A DNA stretch of 50,899 bases from Rhodopseudomonas infernalis (GCF_022271405.1 NZ_JAJNAL010000037.1:1-50899), one strand, 5' to 3'. Shown: positions 7,055 to 16,366, counted from the stretch's first letter. Program-made: numbers and translations. Notes: generated by a model not told the origin, from the sequence alone.

Positions 7055-9181
7055 ATGGCCCGGACCACCGTCGTAGGCGCCTGCCCCCACGATTGCCCCG
7101 ACACCTGCTCGATCCTCACCACCGTCGAGGACGGCAAGGCGATCGCCGTGCGCGGCAATCCCGATCACCCATTCACGCGCGGCCGGCTCTGCGTGAAGGT
7201 CAACAACTACGAGGAGCGCGTCTACAGCGACAAGCGCGTGCTGTATCCGATGAAGCGCGTCGGCCCGAAGGGCACCAAGCAGTTTCAGCGCATCAGCTGG
7301 GACGAAGCGATCGACACCATCGCGACGCGCTGGAAGGCGATCATCGCCGAGCACGGCGCGCAGGCGATCCTGCCTTACAGCTATCTCGGCACCCAGGGCG
7401 TCATCAACGGTCTCAACGTCGGCGATCCGCTGTTCAACAAGCTCGGCGCCACCGTGCTGGAGCGCACCTTCTGCGATTCCGGCTCCTGCACGGCCTATCT
7501 GCTGACGATCGGGCACACGCCGGGCGTCGATCCGGAAAGCTTCGTGCACTCGAAGTACATCATTCTTTGGGCCTGCAACACGCTCAGCACCAATTCGCAT
7601 CACTGGCCGTTCATCGAGCAGGCCAAGAAGAACGGCGCCAAGCTGGTGGTGATCGATCCGGTCAGGACGCGCACGGCGCGGCTGGCCGACTGGCATATTC
7701 AGATCCGGCCCGGCACCGATGCGGCCTTGGCGCTGGCGATGATGCACGTGATCATCAAGGAAGACCTGGTCGACCGCGACTACATCGACAAGCACACGGT
7801 CGGCTACGACGAATTGGCGCAGCGCGTCGCGACCTACACGCCGGAATTCGCCTCGCAGGAGACCGGCATCCCGGTCGAGGACATCCTCAAGCTCGCGCGC
7901 GAATACGCCACGACGCCGCCCGCGGTGGTGCGGATCGGCGTGGCGGTGGAACGGCACGCCGGCGGTGGCCAGACGGTGCGAGCGATCGCCTGCCTGCCGG
8001 CCCTGATCGGCGCCTGGAAGCATGTCGGCGGCGGTCTGTTGCAACTGCCGATCTGGGCCTTCCCGGTGAAGTGGGAAGTCTTGATGCGGCCTGAACTCGC
8101 GCCGGAGAAGATGCGCGTGCTGAACTCCTGGCGGCTCGGCGCGGCGCTGACCGGCGAGCTCGGCTTCGATCCGCCCATCAAGGCGATGTTCGTCTACAAC
8201 GCCAATCCGATGGCGATGGTGACCGAGCAGGACAAGATCGAGAAGGGGCTCGAACGCGAGGATCTGTTCACCGTCGTCAGCGAACATTTCATCACCGACA
8301 CGGCGAAGTACGCCGACATCGTGTTGCCGGCGACCACCCAGCTCGAGCAGAAGGACATCATGTTCTCCTGGGGACATCTCTATCTGTCCTACAACAATCA
8401 GGCGATCGAGCCGCTCGGCGAAGCGGTCCCGAACACCGAGTTGTTCCGCCGTCTCGCCAAGGCGATGGGGATCACCGACCCGACCTTCTTCCGCAGCGAT
8501 GACGAGATGATCGAGGCGTCGCTGGATTGGACCAATCCGGTACTGCAAGGGATCACGCTGGAGGACGTCAAGGCCAAGGGCTTTTCGCGTCTCAACATGC
8601 CGGCACCGGCCGATTGGGCGCCGCATCGCGACGGCAATTTCCCGACCGCCACCGGCAAAGTCGAGTTCAAGTCGACCATCGCTGAGGGCGGCAATTTCGT
8701 CGCGCCGCTGTTCCGGCAGGGCTATGGCGGCGATCAGGACGGCTCGCCGATCGATCCGTTGCCGCACTATATTTCGCCGAACGAGAGCGCCCGCACCGCG
8801 CCGCAGCTGGCCGAGCGCTATCCGCTCAGCCTGATCTCGCCGAAGAGCCACGCCTTCCTCAACTCGAACTACGGCAACCTGCCGGCGCAGACCGCGCAGG
8901 CCGGCGAGGAGCAGGCGGTGATCCTCAACCCCGACGACGCCGCGCATCGCGGCATCGAAGCCGGCGCGCCGATCCGCGTGTTCAACGATCGCGGCTCGTT
9001 CGAAGCCTATGCGACGGTGTCGGCCGACGTGATGGCCGGCGTCGTGGTGGCGCCGTCCGGATATTGGCAGCGCTCCAACCGCAAGGGCGCGACCGTGCAC
9101 GCGCTGACGCCGCCGGCCTTCGCCGATCTCGGCCGCGCGCCGACGTTTTCGGATGTGCTCGTGCAAGTCGGGAGGCTGTAG
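7055..9181 (+). CDS. Cytoplasmic molybdopterin oxidoreductase (DMSO-reductase superfamily)
   Basis: A 708-residue catalytic subunit binding a bis-pyranopterin Mo (or W) cofactor. Cys10, Cys14, Cys18 and Cys46 (CPHDCPDTC ... RGRLC) form the N-terminal [4Fe-4S] site. The block ERTFCDSGSC near residue 145 is where the metal-coordinating residue is expected, and VVIDPVRTRTA and YNANPMAM are cofactor-binding segments. The C-terminal molydop_binding domain starts around residue 590. There is no Tat signal, so it should act in the cytosol. The start at 7055 has GGAGGAG just upstream. It is followed by a ferredoxin and a ferredoxin reductase, which suggests electron exchange with NADP(H). The substrate is unknown; the family includes formate dehydrogenase-like and acetylene hydratase-like enzymes. 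Confidence 0.88.
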   Translation: MARTTVVGACPHDCPDTCSILTTVEDGKAIAVRGNPDHPFTRGRLCVKVNNYEERVYSDKRVLYPMKRVGPKGTKQFQRISWDEAIDTIATRWKAIIAEHGAQAILPYSYLGTQGVINGLNVGDPLFNKLGATVLERTFCDSGSCTAYLLTIGHTPGVDPESFVHSKYIILWACNTLSTNSHHWPFIEQAKKNGAKLVVIDPVRTRTARLADWHIQIRPGTDAALALAMMHVIIKEDLVDRDYIDKHTVGYDELAQRVATYTPEFASQETGIPVEDILKLAREYATTPPAVVRIGVAVERHAGGGQTVRAIACLPALIGAWKHVGGGLLQLPIWAFPVKWEVLMRPELAPEKMRVLNSWRLGAALTGELGFDPPIKAMFVYNANPMAMVTEQDKIEKGLEREDLFTVVSEHFITDTAKYADIVLPATTQLEQKDIMFSWGHLYLSYNNQAIEPLGEAVPNTELFRRLAKAMGITDPTFFRSDDEMIEASLDWTNPVLQGITLEDVKAKGFSRLNMPAPADWAPHRDGNFPTATGKVEFKSTIAEGGNFVAPLFRQGYGGDQDGSPIDPLPHYISPNESARTAPQLAERYPLSLISPKSHAFLNSNYGNLPAQTAQAGEEQAVILNPDDAAHRGIEAGAPIRVFNDRGSFEAYATVSADVMAGVVVAPSGYWQRSNRKGATVHALTPPAFADLGRAPTFSDVLVQVGRL

Positions 9182-9254
9182 CCGCGACAGCTCTTCACTG
9201 GGCCGACGCCGCGCGGTGTCGGCCGTCTCCTCGTCTCACACTGGATTTCCGACG

Positions 9255-9560
9255 ATGACCCACGTCGTGACTGATAACTGCAAGGGCTGCCGCTACACCG
9301 AATGCGTGACGGTGTGCCCGGTCGAGTGCTTCCATCTCGACGGCGCCATGACCTATATCGATCCGGAAAACTGCATCGATTGCGGCGGCTGCGTGCCGGC
9401 CTGTCCGGTCGGCGCGATCGAGCCCGACTATCGGCTGGCCGCGGACAAAAAATTCTGGATCGCCGTCAACCGCAAGCGTGTTGCCGAGACGCCGGTGATC
9501 ACAGCACGTCTGCCGCCATTGCCTGGCGCGGATGAACGCAGGCAAGCGCTGGGACGATGA
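9255..9560 (+). CDS. 7Fe ferredoxin (FdxA type)
   Basis: A 101-residue soluble ferredoxin. Cysteines at 9, 12, 17, 21, 25, 40, 43, 46 and 50 match, with a one-residue shift, the pattern of Azotobacter FdI. They give one [3Fe-4S] and one [4Fe-4S] cluster (NCKGC...CVTVCPVEC and NCIDCGGCVPACP). The C-terminal 45 residues form the usual extension. The start ATG at 9255 begins the conserved MTHVVTDNC segment. It lies 73 nt after the oxidoreductase gene, and its last codon overlaps the start of the reductase gene (ATGA at 9557). It probably shuttles electrons between the two enzymes. Confidence 0.92.
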   Translation: MTHVVTDNCKGCRYTECVTVCPVECFHLDGAMTYIDPENCIDCGGCVPACPVGAIEPDYRLAADKKFWIAVNRKRVAETPVITARLPPLPGADERRQALGR

Positions 9561-10900
9561 CGGTGCCGTTTCACGTCGCGGTCGTCGGTGCCGGGCCGAG
9601 CGGGTTCTACGCCGCCGAAGCATTGTTGCGGTCCGGCGTGCCGGTCGCCGTCGATCTGTTCGAGCAGTTGCCGGTGCCGTACGGACTGGTGCGATACGGC
9701 GTGGCGCCGGATCATCCCAAGCTCAAGCTGGTCAGTCTGACCTTCGACAAGATCGCGGCGCTTCCCGGTTTCCGTTTCATCGGCGGCGTCACGGTCGGCA
9801 AGGATGTCGCGATCGATGAGCTACGCGCCGCCTATGGCGCCGTCGTGCTCGCAACCGGCGCCGATCTCAGCCGACCGCTCGGCATTCCGGGCGAAACGCT
9901 GCCCGGATGTCATTCCGCCGGCGCTTTCGTGGGTTGGTACAACGGCCATCCAGACTATCGCGATTTCAGCTTCGATCTGGGCCACGAGGTTGCGACCGTC
10001 ATCGGCCACGGCAACGTCGCGCTCGACGTCGCACGCATCCTGTCGAAGACCGCCGACGAATTGCGGCAGACCGACATCGCCACGCACGCGCTCGAGGTCC
10101 TCGCGGAAAGCCGTGTGCGCGAAGTGCATGTGGTGGGGCGAGGCAATCCGGCGCAGGCGAAGTTCGGGGCCAAGGAGCTGCGCGACTTCCTCAGCCTGGC
10201 CGGTTGCGACGCTTGGGTCGATCCGCGCGACCTTGCCTCGGTGCCTGCGATGCCTGACGATCCGGAGCAAAGCGAGAAGCTGTCGTTGCTGCGCAGCTTC
10301 GCCCAGCAGGAGCCGTCCAGGCGACGGCGCTGCGTCTTTCGCTTCGGCTTATCGCCGCTCGAGGTCATCGGCGATCGGCGCGTCGCGGCGATCCGGTTCG
10401 CGCGCCATGCAGGTGAGACCGAAGACGTGGCGTGTGGCATGATGTTCAGCAGCATCGGCCGCCGCACTGCGCCGCTGCCGGGCGTGCCTTATGACGTCGA
10501 TCGCGGTGTGCACGACAACAGCGACGGCCGCATCGTGGACAATGGCTCATTGGTCCGAGGCCTCTATGTCTGCGGTTGGAGCAAGCGCGGCCCGAGCGGC
10601 ACGATCGGAACGAATCGAGCCTGCAGCATCGCGACGGCCGAGGCGGTGCTGATGGACTTCGCGACCGGTGTATTGTCAGGGCCGGGCAAGGAGCCCGACG
10701 AGCTGCTTTCGCACCTGCACGCGCGCGTTCCGCGGCTGCTGAGTTATCAGGATTGGGCGGCGATCGACGCCGCCGAGAAGCGGCGAGGGGCCGCCGATGG
10801 ACGGCCGCGCGATAAATTCGTTCGTACTTCCGAGATGTTTGCTGCGCTGGATGGCGTGTCGCAAAGCGACGTCGCGATCAGCTTCGCGCATCAGCGCTGA
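9557..10900 (+). CDS. Ferredoxin-NADP+ reductase (adrenodoxin-reductase/FprA type)
   Basis: A 447-residue FAD enzyme. The N-terminal dinucleotide-binding motif VAVVGAGPSGFYAAEALL binds FAD, and YGLVRYGVAPDHPKLK is the diagnostic FprA/adrenodoxin reductase segment. GHGNVALDVARIL is the NADP-binding motif, and GWSKRGPSGTIGTNR closes the FAD site. It transfers electrons between NADPH and ferredoxin in the cytosol. Its ATG overlaps the ferredoxin stop by 4 nt, which indicates translational coupling and a dedicated Fd/FNR pair for the preceding molybdenum enzyme. The direction of electron flow cannot be told from sequence. Confidence 0.9.
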   Translation: MTVPFHVAVVGAGPSGFYAAEALLRSGVPVAVDLFEQLPVPYGLVRYGVAPDHPKLKLVSLTFDKIAALPGFRFIGGVTVGKDVAIDELRAAYGAVVLATGADLSRPLGIPGETLPGCHSAGAFVGWYNGHPDYRDFSFDLGHEVATVIGHGNVALDVARILSKTADELRQTDIATHALEVLAESRVREVHVVGRGNPAQAKFGAKELRDFLSLAGCDAWVDPRDLASVPAMPDDPEQSEKLSLLRSFAQQEPSRRRRCVFRFGLSPLEVIGDRRVAAIRFARHAGETEDVACGMMFSSIGRRTAPLPGVPYDVDRGVHDNSDGRIVDNGSLVRGLYVCGWSKRGPSGTIGTNRACSIATAEAVLMDFATGVLSGPGKEPDELLSHLHARVPRLLSYQDWAAIDAAEKRRGAADGRPRDKFVRTSEMFAALDGVSQSDVAISFAHQR

Positions 10901-11082
10901 TTTGCCGCGACTCGGTCAAACGCCGCGCGAGGCGGCCCGCGCGCGTGCGTCTGCGTGTCCGCTAGCGAACTAACAAGCGGCAGGCTGCGACATCATCGCT
11001 TCTCCCGAACCTCGCCGATGCGTTGACTGGTGCGTTTACGCCATGGTCAGATCATCAAAACAAATTAACAAGGGAGAAGCGC

Positions 11083-12123
11083 GTGTCAGGCTCGATCAGC
11101 AAGACCAACCGTCGCAGCCTCATGAAAGGCGCGCTCGCCGCTGTAGCGGCTCCGGCTTTGATCGGTCCCGCTCTGGCGCAACAGAAGGTCAACTGGAAGG
11201 TTCAGGCACATTGGCCGAAGGCGTCGGGCTCGTTCAACGACAGTCTCGGCGTGCTCGCCAAGGAGCTCGCCGCGCGTACCGACGGCCGCTTCACGCTGGA
11301 GACGTTCGGGGCCGGCGAAATCGCCAAGGACCGCGAGATCTACAACGTCGTCCGCCGCGGCGTCGTGCAGATGGGCACGATCTCGCCGGCCTATATGCTC
11401 GGCGAGGCGCAGGCGCTGGGGCTGCTCTACGGCGTTCCCGGCACGTTGCGCGAGCCTTGGGAGATGATGCACTTCACCAAGAACCTCGGCGCCGAGAAGC
11501 TGGTCAACGACGAACTGCGGCCCAAAGGCGTGGTGATGTTCGCCGAGAAGGCGTACCCGACCGAAGTCGTGCTGAAGCGCAAGATCAGTTCGGCCGCCGA
11601 ACTCGGCTCTTTGAAGATCCGCTCGACAGGCGCGATGCTGGAGTATTTCGCCGCGGCCGGCGCTTCGCCGCAGCAGATTGCCGGGCCGGAGATTTATCAG
11701 GCGATCTCGACCGGCGTGGTCGATGGCGCGCATTGGGGCGCCGCGGTCGGCGCGCTGTCGATGAAGTTCTGGGAGGTGGCGCCGTTCCACATGAAGCCGG
11801 CGCTCGGGATCACCAACGACGCATGGATCATCAACACCGCGGCGCTCGACAAGCTGCCGCCGGACCTGCGGTTGCAATTGCTGTCGCTGATCGAGGAACG
11901 CTACTTTCTGCGTTCGGTCGAGTATCAGCATCAGGAAGCAGTCGCGCTCGCCACCGGCCGGGCCAAGATGAACGTCGAGGTCGTGCAGTTTCCGGAAGAC
12001 GTGATGGCGAAATTCGCCGCGGCTTCGAAAACGATCCTGCAAAAGGAAACCGCGAAGGGCGAGCATGCGGCCAAAGGCGGCGCCGCGCTGTCGAAGTTGA
12101 TGTCCGACCTCGGCTACGTCTGA
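11083..12123 (+). CDS. TRAP transporter substrate-binding protein (DctP family)
   Basis: A 346-residue periplasmic binding protein. I chose GTG at 11083 because AGGGAG lies 7 nt upstream and it gives a proper Tat signal: TNRRSLMKGALAAVAAPALIGPALAQ, with twin arginines at 10-11. The mature part has the DctP pattern (HWPKASGSFNDSL, GEIAKDREIYNVVRRGVVQMG, IRSTGAMLEYFAAAGASP). It resembles the binding proteins for 2-oxo acids and related organic acids. The ligand is not resolved. It is the first gene of a complete P-Q-M set. It starts 182 nt after the ferredoxin reductase and may have its own promoter. Confidence 0.9.
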   Translation: MSGSISKTNRRSLMKGALAAVAAPALIGPALAQQKVNWKVQAHWPKASGSFNDSLGVLAKELAARTDGRFTLETFGAGEIAKDREIYNVVRRGVVQMGTISPAYMLGEAQALGLLYGVPGTLREPWEMMHFTKNLGAEKLVNDELRPKGVVMFAEKAYPTEVVLKRKISSAAELGSLKIRSTGAMLEYFAAAGASPQQIAGPEIYQAISTGVVDGAHWGAAVGALSMKFWEVAPFHMKPALGITNDAWIINTAALDKLPPDLRLQLLSLIEERYFLRSVEYQHQEAVALATGRAKMNVEVVQFPEDVMAKFAAASKTILQKETAKGEHAAKGGAALSKLMSDLGYV

Positions 12124-12257
12124 GTTGCCGACGCAAGCCGTGAGGCCGTCGCCGCATCGGTCGATACGCCGCCAACAGCCGAGCGACCGGATTGGCTCGA
12201 GTGGAGCGTCGCGCGCGCTCGGCTCGGCTGCGCGGGCCGAACCATGAAAGTCATCGC

Positions 12258-12800
12258 ATGTTGAGGATCGCCGCCGCCATCACCCAGCTGAATTACTGGG
12301 TCGCCAGGATCGCTGCGTGGTTGATCCTCCCGATTTTCGTGTTGCTGATGGCCGACGTCATCATGCGCTACGTGGTCGGTAGCGCAGCGATCTGGACGTC
12401 CGAATTCGCGCAGTTGATCTTCGGGGTCTACGCGGTCGTCGCTGGCGGCTATCTGCTGGCCGAACGGGCGCACGTCAATGTCGACATCTTCTACGGCAAG
12501 TTCAGCCGCGTGCAGAAGGCGAGAGTGGATCTCGCCACCTCGTTCCTGTTCTTGCTGTTCATGGGGGTGCTGATCTGGCAGAGCGCCGACATGGCATGGG
12601 AGTCCGTCGCCAAGCTCGAAAGCTCGTACAGCCTCTGGAATCCATACATCTGGCCGGTCAAGCTGGCGATTCCGGTCGCCGGCGTGCTGCTGTTGCTGCA
12701 AGGCCTGGTGCGGATCGCCTCGGACATCCGCACGCTTGCCGGCCACGACAACGATCCCGCCGTGTTCGGCAAGCAGGCCGGCGACGCTTCCTCTCACTGA
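12258..12800 (+). CDS. TRAP transporter small permease (DctQ family)
   Basis: A 180-residue inner-membrane protein with four predicted helices (about 17-38, 52-70, 92-110 and 132-152). The family motif LLMADVIMRYVVG is followed by WTSEFAQLIFGVYAVVAGGYLLAERAHVNVDI. I chose the ATG at 12258 because the family usually begins close to the first helix; the open frame extends 22 codons upstream. It would form the Q subunit that joins the M subunit encoded 12 nt downstream. Confidence 0.88.
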   Translation: MLRIAAAITQLNYWVARIAAWLILPIFVLLMADVIMRYVVGSAAIWTSEFAQLIFGVYAVVAGGYLLAERAHVNVDIFYGKFSRVQKARVDLATSFLFLLFMGVLIWQSADMAWESVAKLESSYSLWNPYIWPVKLAIPVAGVLLLLQGLVRIASDIRTLAGHDNDPAVFGKQAGDASSH

Positions 12801-12812
12801 TCGGGCGATCTC

Positions 12813-14135
12813 GTGTCTGTCGAGCTTCTGACCTTCCTGTTCTTCGGTTCGCTGCTGGTGTTTCTGTTCATCGGCACGCCGCTGGTGTTCACGCTCGGCG
12901 GCATCTCGGTGATCTTCCTGTATTTCGCCATGGGGCCGGTCGGCTTCTACATCGTCGCGTCCAAATTCTGGGACTCGATGACGAACTTCACGCTGATCGC
13001 CATCCCGATGTATGTCTACATGGCGATGCTGCTGGAAAAGTCCGGCGTCGCGCAGAATCTCTACCGGATGATGCACGTCTGGTTCGGTGCGATGCGCGGC
13101 GGGCTGGCGATCGGCACCGTGCTGATCTGTGCGATTTTCGCAGCGATGAGCGGCATCAGCGGCGCCGCTGTAGTGACGATGGGGGCGATCGCGCTGCCGC
13201 GCATGCTGGAGCGCGGCTACGACAAGCGGCTCGCGATTGGCGCGATCAATGCCGGCGGTGGTTGGGGCGTGCTGGTGCCGCCCTCGATCCTGATGGTGCT
13301 GTACGCGATGCTGACCGAAGTCTCGGTCGGCCGGCTGTTCGCCTCGGGCATCGGCCCCGGCATGCTGCTGGTCGTGCTGGTGACGGTCTACATCGTGGTG
13401 CGCGCCTGGCTGCAGCCGTCTCTGGCGCCTGCGCTGCCGCCGGAGGAGCGCGGCGACTGGCGCCTGAAGCTGAGCACGTTGAAGGCCGTGGCGCTGCCGA
13501 TCCTGATCGTGCTGCTGGTGCTGGGCTCGATCTTCGGCGGGTTCGCGACACCGACCGAAGCGGCGGCGCTCGGCGTGTTCGGCGCGCTGATCGCGTCGGC
13601 GGTGCATCGCAAGCTGTCGTTCGCCGTGCTGTCGGATTCCGCGACGCAGACGTTGCGGCTCACCGCGCTGATCATGTGGATCCTGTTCGCCGCGCACGCC
13701 TTCTCGACCGCGTATACGACGCTCGGCGCCAACGAACTGATGAACCATTTGGTTTCGCAGGTCCCGGGTGGCGAGTGGGGTGCGCTGATCTTCATCCTGG
13801 CCGTGCTGCTGCTGCTCGGCATGGTGCTGGATCCGGTCGGCATCATGCTGATCACGCTGCCGGTGTTCATGCCGGTGGTGCAGCTCTATGGCTGGGATCC
13901 GGTCTGGTTCGGCGTGGTCTTCATCATGATGATGGAGATCGGCTACATGACGCCGCCGTTCGGCTTCAACCTGTTCTATCTGAAAGCGGTGGCGCCGCCG
14001 GAAGTCAGCATGGGCGACATCTACTGGTCGGTCATCCCGTACGCGCTGGTGACGTTCCTCGGCGTGCTGATCGTGATCATGCTGCCGCAGATCGCGCTGT
14101 TCTTCCCGAACCTGTTCTTCGGGATGCCGCGCTGA
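12813..14135 (+). CDS. TRAP transporter large permease (DctM family)
   Basis: A 440-residue membrane protein with about 12 helices. TRAP-M hallmarks include FIGTPLVFTLGG, IPMYVYMAMLLEKSGVAQNLY, INAGGGWGVLVPPSILMVLYA, GGFATPTEAAALGVFGAL and MMMEIGYMTPPFGFNLFYLK. It carries the sodium-coupled transport path of the secondary TRAP system. It starts with GTG at 12813, close behind dctQ. The gene ends 6 nt before the convergent sugar dehydrogenase gene, so no terminator separates the two. Confidence 0.92.
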   Translation: MSVELLTFLFFGSLLVFLFIGTPLVFTLGGISVIFLYFAMGPVGFYIVASKFWDSMTNFTLIAIPMYVYMAMLLEKSGVAQNLYRMMHVWFGAMRGGLAIGTVLICAIFAAMSGISGAAVVTMGAIALPRMLERGYDKRLAIGAINAGGGWGVLVPPSILMVLYAMLTEVSVGRLFASGIGPGMLLVVLVTVYIVVRAWLQPSLAPALPPEERGDWRLKLSTLKAVALPILIVLLVLGSIFGGFATPTEAAALGVFGALIASAVHRKLSFAVLSDSATQTLRLTALIMWILFAAHAFSTAYTTLGANELMNHLVSQVPGGEWGALIFILAVLLLLGMVLDPVGIMLITLPVFMPVVQLYGWDPVWFGVVFIMMMEIGYMTPPFGFNLFYLKAVAPPEVSMGDIYWSVIPYALVTFLGVLIVIMLPQIALFFPNLFFGMPR

Positions 14136-14141
14136 TACGCG

Positions 14142-15317
14142 TTACTGGCTCGCTGGCGTGACGCGCAGGATGCGGCCGGCGGCGTTGTCGGTGAGCAGCC
14201 ACAGCGCGCCGTCGGGTCCCTGGCGAACGTCGCGGATACGTTCGTTCAGCGGCTGCAGCAGCCGCTCTTCGGCGGTGACCTTGTCGCCGGACAGCGACAG
14301 CCGCACCAGCATCTTGCCGGCAAGCGCGCCGGCAAACAGGCTGCCGTTCCACTTCGGAAACAGCTTGCCGGTGTAGAACGCCAATCCGGACGGCGCGATC
14401 GACGGCACCCAGTATTTGACCGGCTGCTCCATGCCGGGCTTCGCCGTCGCTTCGTGGATCTTGGCGCCCGAGTAGTCGATGCCGTAGCCGATCACAGGCC
14501 AGCCGTAGTTCTTGCCGGCCGCGATGATGTTGACCTCGTCGCCGCCGCGCGGGCCGTGCTCGATCTCCCACAGCTTGCCGTCGGCGGGGTTGAAGGCGAG
14601 CGCCTGCGGATTGCGGTGGCCAAAGCTCCAGATCTCCGGCTTTGCGCCGTCGCGGCCGACCAATGGATTGTCGCTCGGCACGCTGCCATCGGGGGCGATC
14701 CGGACGATCTTGCCGAGGTGATTGCCGAGATTTTGCGCCTCGTCGCGACCGCTGAAATGCTCGCCGAGAGTGACGTACAGATTGCCGCCGGCACCTTGCG
14801 CGATCCGGCAGCCATAGTGGTTGCCGCTCGACAACGGCCCGTCCTGGCGGAAGATGACTTTGACGGCGTCGAGCGCCGGCGCGTTGCCGTCCACCAAAGC
14901 CGCCCGCGCCACGGCGGTGCGTCCGCCGCTGCGTCCTGCTTCAGTGGCACGCTCCGAATAGCAGAAGTAGATGGTGCGGTTGGCGGCGAACTCCTTGTCG
15001 GTGACGACGTCGAGCAGGCCGCCTTGTCCGGCGGCCCAGACTTTCGGCACGCCCATGACAGGCGGCGACAGCGCGCCCTGCGACGACACAATGCGCATTC
15101 GTCCGGGCCGCTCGGTTACCAGTAGACGGCCTTCCGGCAAAAACGCCAAGGCCCACGGATAGGACAGATTCTCGGCGAAAGTCCTCACCGCCAGCGGCCC
15201 AGCGGAGGAGGTAAACGAGGTCGGCTCGCCGCTGCTCTTGGTGGCGATCAGGAACGACGCAATGATCACGGTAGCCGCGGTCAGCGAACCGGAGACCCAG
15301 ACCAGCAGCGCTTTCAT
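14142..15317 (-). CDS. GSDH-type (PQQ-dependent) soluble aldose dehydrogenase-like
   Basis: A 391-residue exported protein of the glucose/sorbosone dehydrogenase family. An N-terminal hydrophobic segment (residues 2-26) serves as signal or anchor. The beta-propeller shows LPEGRLLVTERPGRMRIV, GLLDVVTDKEF, GHRNPQALAFNP and HGPRGGDEVNII, which are the family's cofactor and calcium-binding blocks. It oxidises free sugars in the periplasm using PQQ in characterised relatives. The start at 15317 follows GGAGGGG. No pqq genes are in the window. It converges on the TRAP operon; a functional link is possible but unproven. Confidence 0.85.
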   Translation of the reverse strand: MKALLVWVSGSLTAATVIIASFLIATKSSGEPTSFTSSAGPLAVRTFAENLSYPWALAFLPEGRLLVTERPGRMRIVSSQGALSPPVMGVPKVWAAGQGGLLDVVTDKEFAANRTIYFCYSERATEAGRSGGRTAVARAALVDGNAPALDAVKVIFRQDGPLSSGNHYGCRIAQGAGGNLYVTLGEHFSGRDEAQNLGNHLGKIVRIAPDGSVPSDNPLVGRDGAKPEIWSFGHRNPQALAFNPADGKLWEIEHGPRGGDEVNIIAAGKNYGWPVIGYGIDYSGAKIHEATAKPGMEQPVKYWVPSIAPSGLAFYTGKLFPKWNGSLFAGALAGKMLVRLSLSGDKVTAEERLLQPLNERIRDVRQGPDGALWLLTDNAAGRILRVTPASQ

Positions 15318-15402
15318 CGCAGCCCCTCCACGCATCATTAAAGCAGATGCAGCACGAGCGCTGCCGTTCCCGGCCGGCTGTACGGTTGTTCGAGAGCGGA
15401 GC

Positions 15403-15582
15403 TCAGATTGCGAACGGCATCGCCATGCTCGACTGGGTCGAGACGACGGCCAGCAACAACATGACGCCGAGCACGACCACGGCAGCGGCGAGCGACGCCG
15501 CAACGGCGCGCATCAACCGAAGTGAGCCAAATGGCGTCGTACGCGGAACAAAGCCGGCCTCGTGACCGGATGACCGAGACAT
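15403..15582 (-). CDS. Small single-pass membrane protein, unknown
   Basis: A 59-residue protein. Residues 24-46 (MRAVAASLAAAVVVLGVMLLLAV) form one clear membrane helix with a basic N-terminal side (RTTPFGSLRLMR). The start at 15582 is preceded by GAGG at 8-11 nt. I do not recognise a family. It is on the same strand as the sugar dehydrogenase, 85 nt upstream of it, and could be co-transcribed. Confidence 0.5.
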   Translation of the reverse strand: MSRSSGHEAGFVPRTTPFGSLRLMRAVAASLAAAVVVLGVMLLLAVVSTQSSMAMPFAI

Positions 15583-15712
15583 GACCAAATCCTCGCAATC
15601 GCGGCGAATCACCGCGCAAGCGGAATTTTTCAGCGATTGCAGGCGTTTATGCGGCGCCTGCAAGCCGATCATGTCGAAAAGACGGCAAAATGAGCGTCTG
15701 CAGCGGCTTCCG

Positions 15713-16366
15713 TTACGCTTCGGCGGCGAAATTCGCGTGGTCATGCGGCGCCGGGGCGGGCGTCCAGTCCATTGTGACGAACCCTGGAGTCTGTTCCACC
15801 CGCCTCAGCCAGGCGTTGACCGACGGGAAGGTCGACAGGTCGAAGTCGCATTGGTCGGCCACATGGGTGTAGCCGTACAATGCGATGTCGGCGATCGTGA
15901 GCTGACCGGCGGCGAAGTAATCGTGGGTCTTCAGGTGATTTTCCATGACCTGCAGCGCGGCGTAGCCGCGCTCGAGCCAGTCTTCCAGCGCGTGGGTCTG
16001 CAGATCGCGGCCGCCCTTTACCAGGCAAAGCCAGAAATACGCCGAGCCGATATTCGGCTCCAGCGCGTGCTGCTCGAAGAACATCCACTGCAGCGCTTCG
16101 GCGCGGTCCATCCGCGTGTCCGGCGCCAGCGAGGTGCCGACGGCCAGATACCAGAGGATCGCGTTGGACTCCGCCAGATAGCGGCCCTGTGCGACTTCCA
16201 ATAGCGGCACCTGACCGCTGGGGTTCTTGGCGAGAAAGTCCGGCGTCCGGCTTTCGCCGCGCAGGATATCGACCTCGATACAGCGATACGGAGCGTCCAG
16301 GAACGCCAGAGCGAGGCGGGCCTTGTAGCTGTTGCCGGAGCGCTGCATCGAAAAGAGCTTGTACAT
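15713..16366 (-). CDS. Glutathione S-transferase
   Basis: A 217-residue cytosolic GST. The thioredoxin-like domain carries MYKLFSMQRSGNSYKARLAL at the N-terminus, with a Ser in the catalytic loop. The cis-proline motif is GQVPLLE, and the glutathione-binding AESNAILWYL follows. The C-terminal helical domain has the N-capping box LTIADIALYGY. This is a nu/beta-like bacterial GST. The open frame continues far upstream as a shadow; the ATG at 16366 gives the standard length. The substrate is unknown. Confidence 0.88.
   Translation of the reverse strand: MYKLFSMQRSGNSYKARLALAFLDAPYRCIEVDILRGESRTPDFLAKNPSGQVPLLEVAQGRYLAESNAILWYLAVGTSLAPDTRMDRAEALQWMFFEQHALEPNIGSAYFWLCLVKGGRDLQTHALEDWLERGYAALQVMENHLKTHDYFAAGQLTIADIALYGYTHVADQCDFDLSTFPSVNAWLRRVEQTPGFVTMDWTPAPAPHDHANFAAEA

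Noticed and set aside
5875-8094. 739-codon plus-strand open frame over the AraC gene and into the oxidoreductase gene
   Set aside because: Antisense to one gene and out of frame with the other; Arg-rich composition without motifs.
6842-9166. 774-codon open frame antisense to the molybdopterin oxidoreductase gene
   Set aside because: Rich in Arg, Ala and His with no domain; it mirrors a well-supported gene and arises from high GC content.
12114-13748. 544-codon minus-strand open frame opposite dctQ and dctM
   Set aside because: Composition is dominated by Arg, Gln, His and Asp, as expected from the reverse complement of membrane helices.
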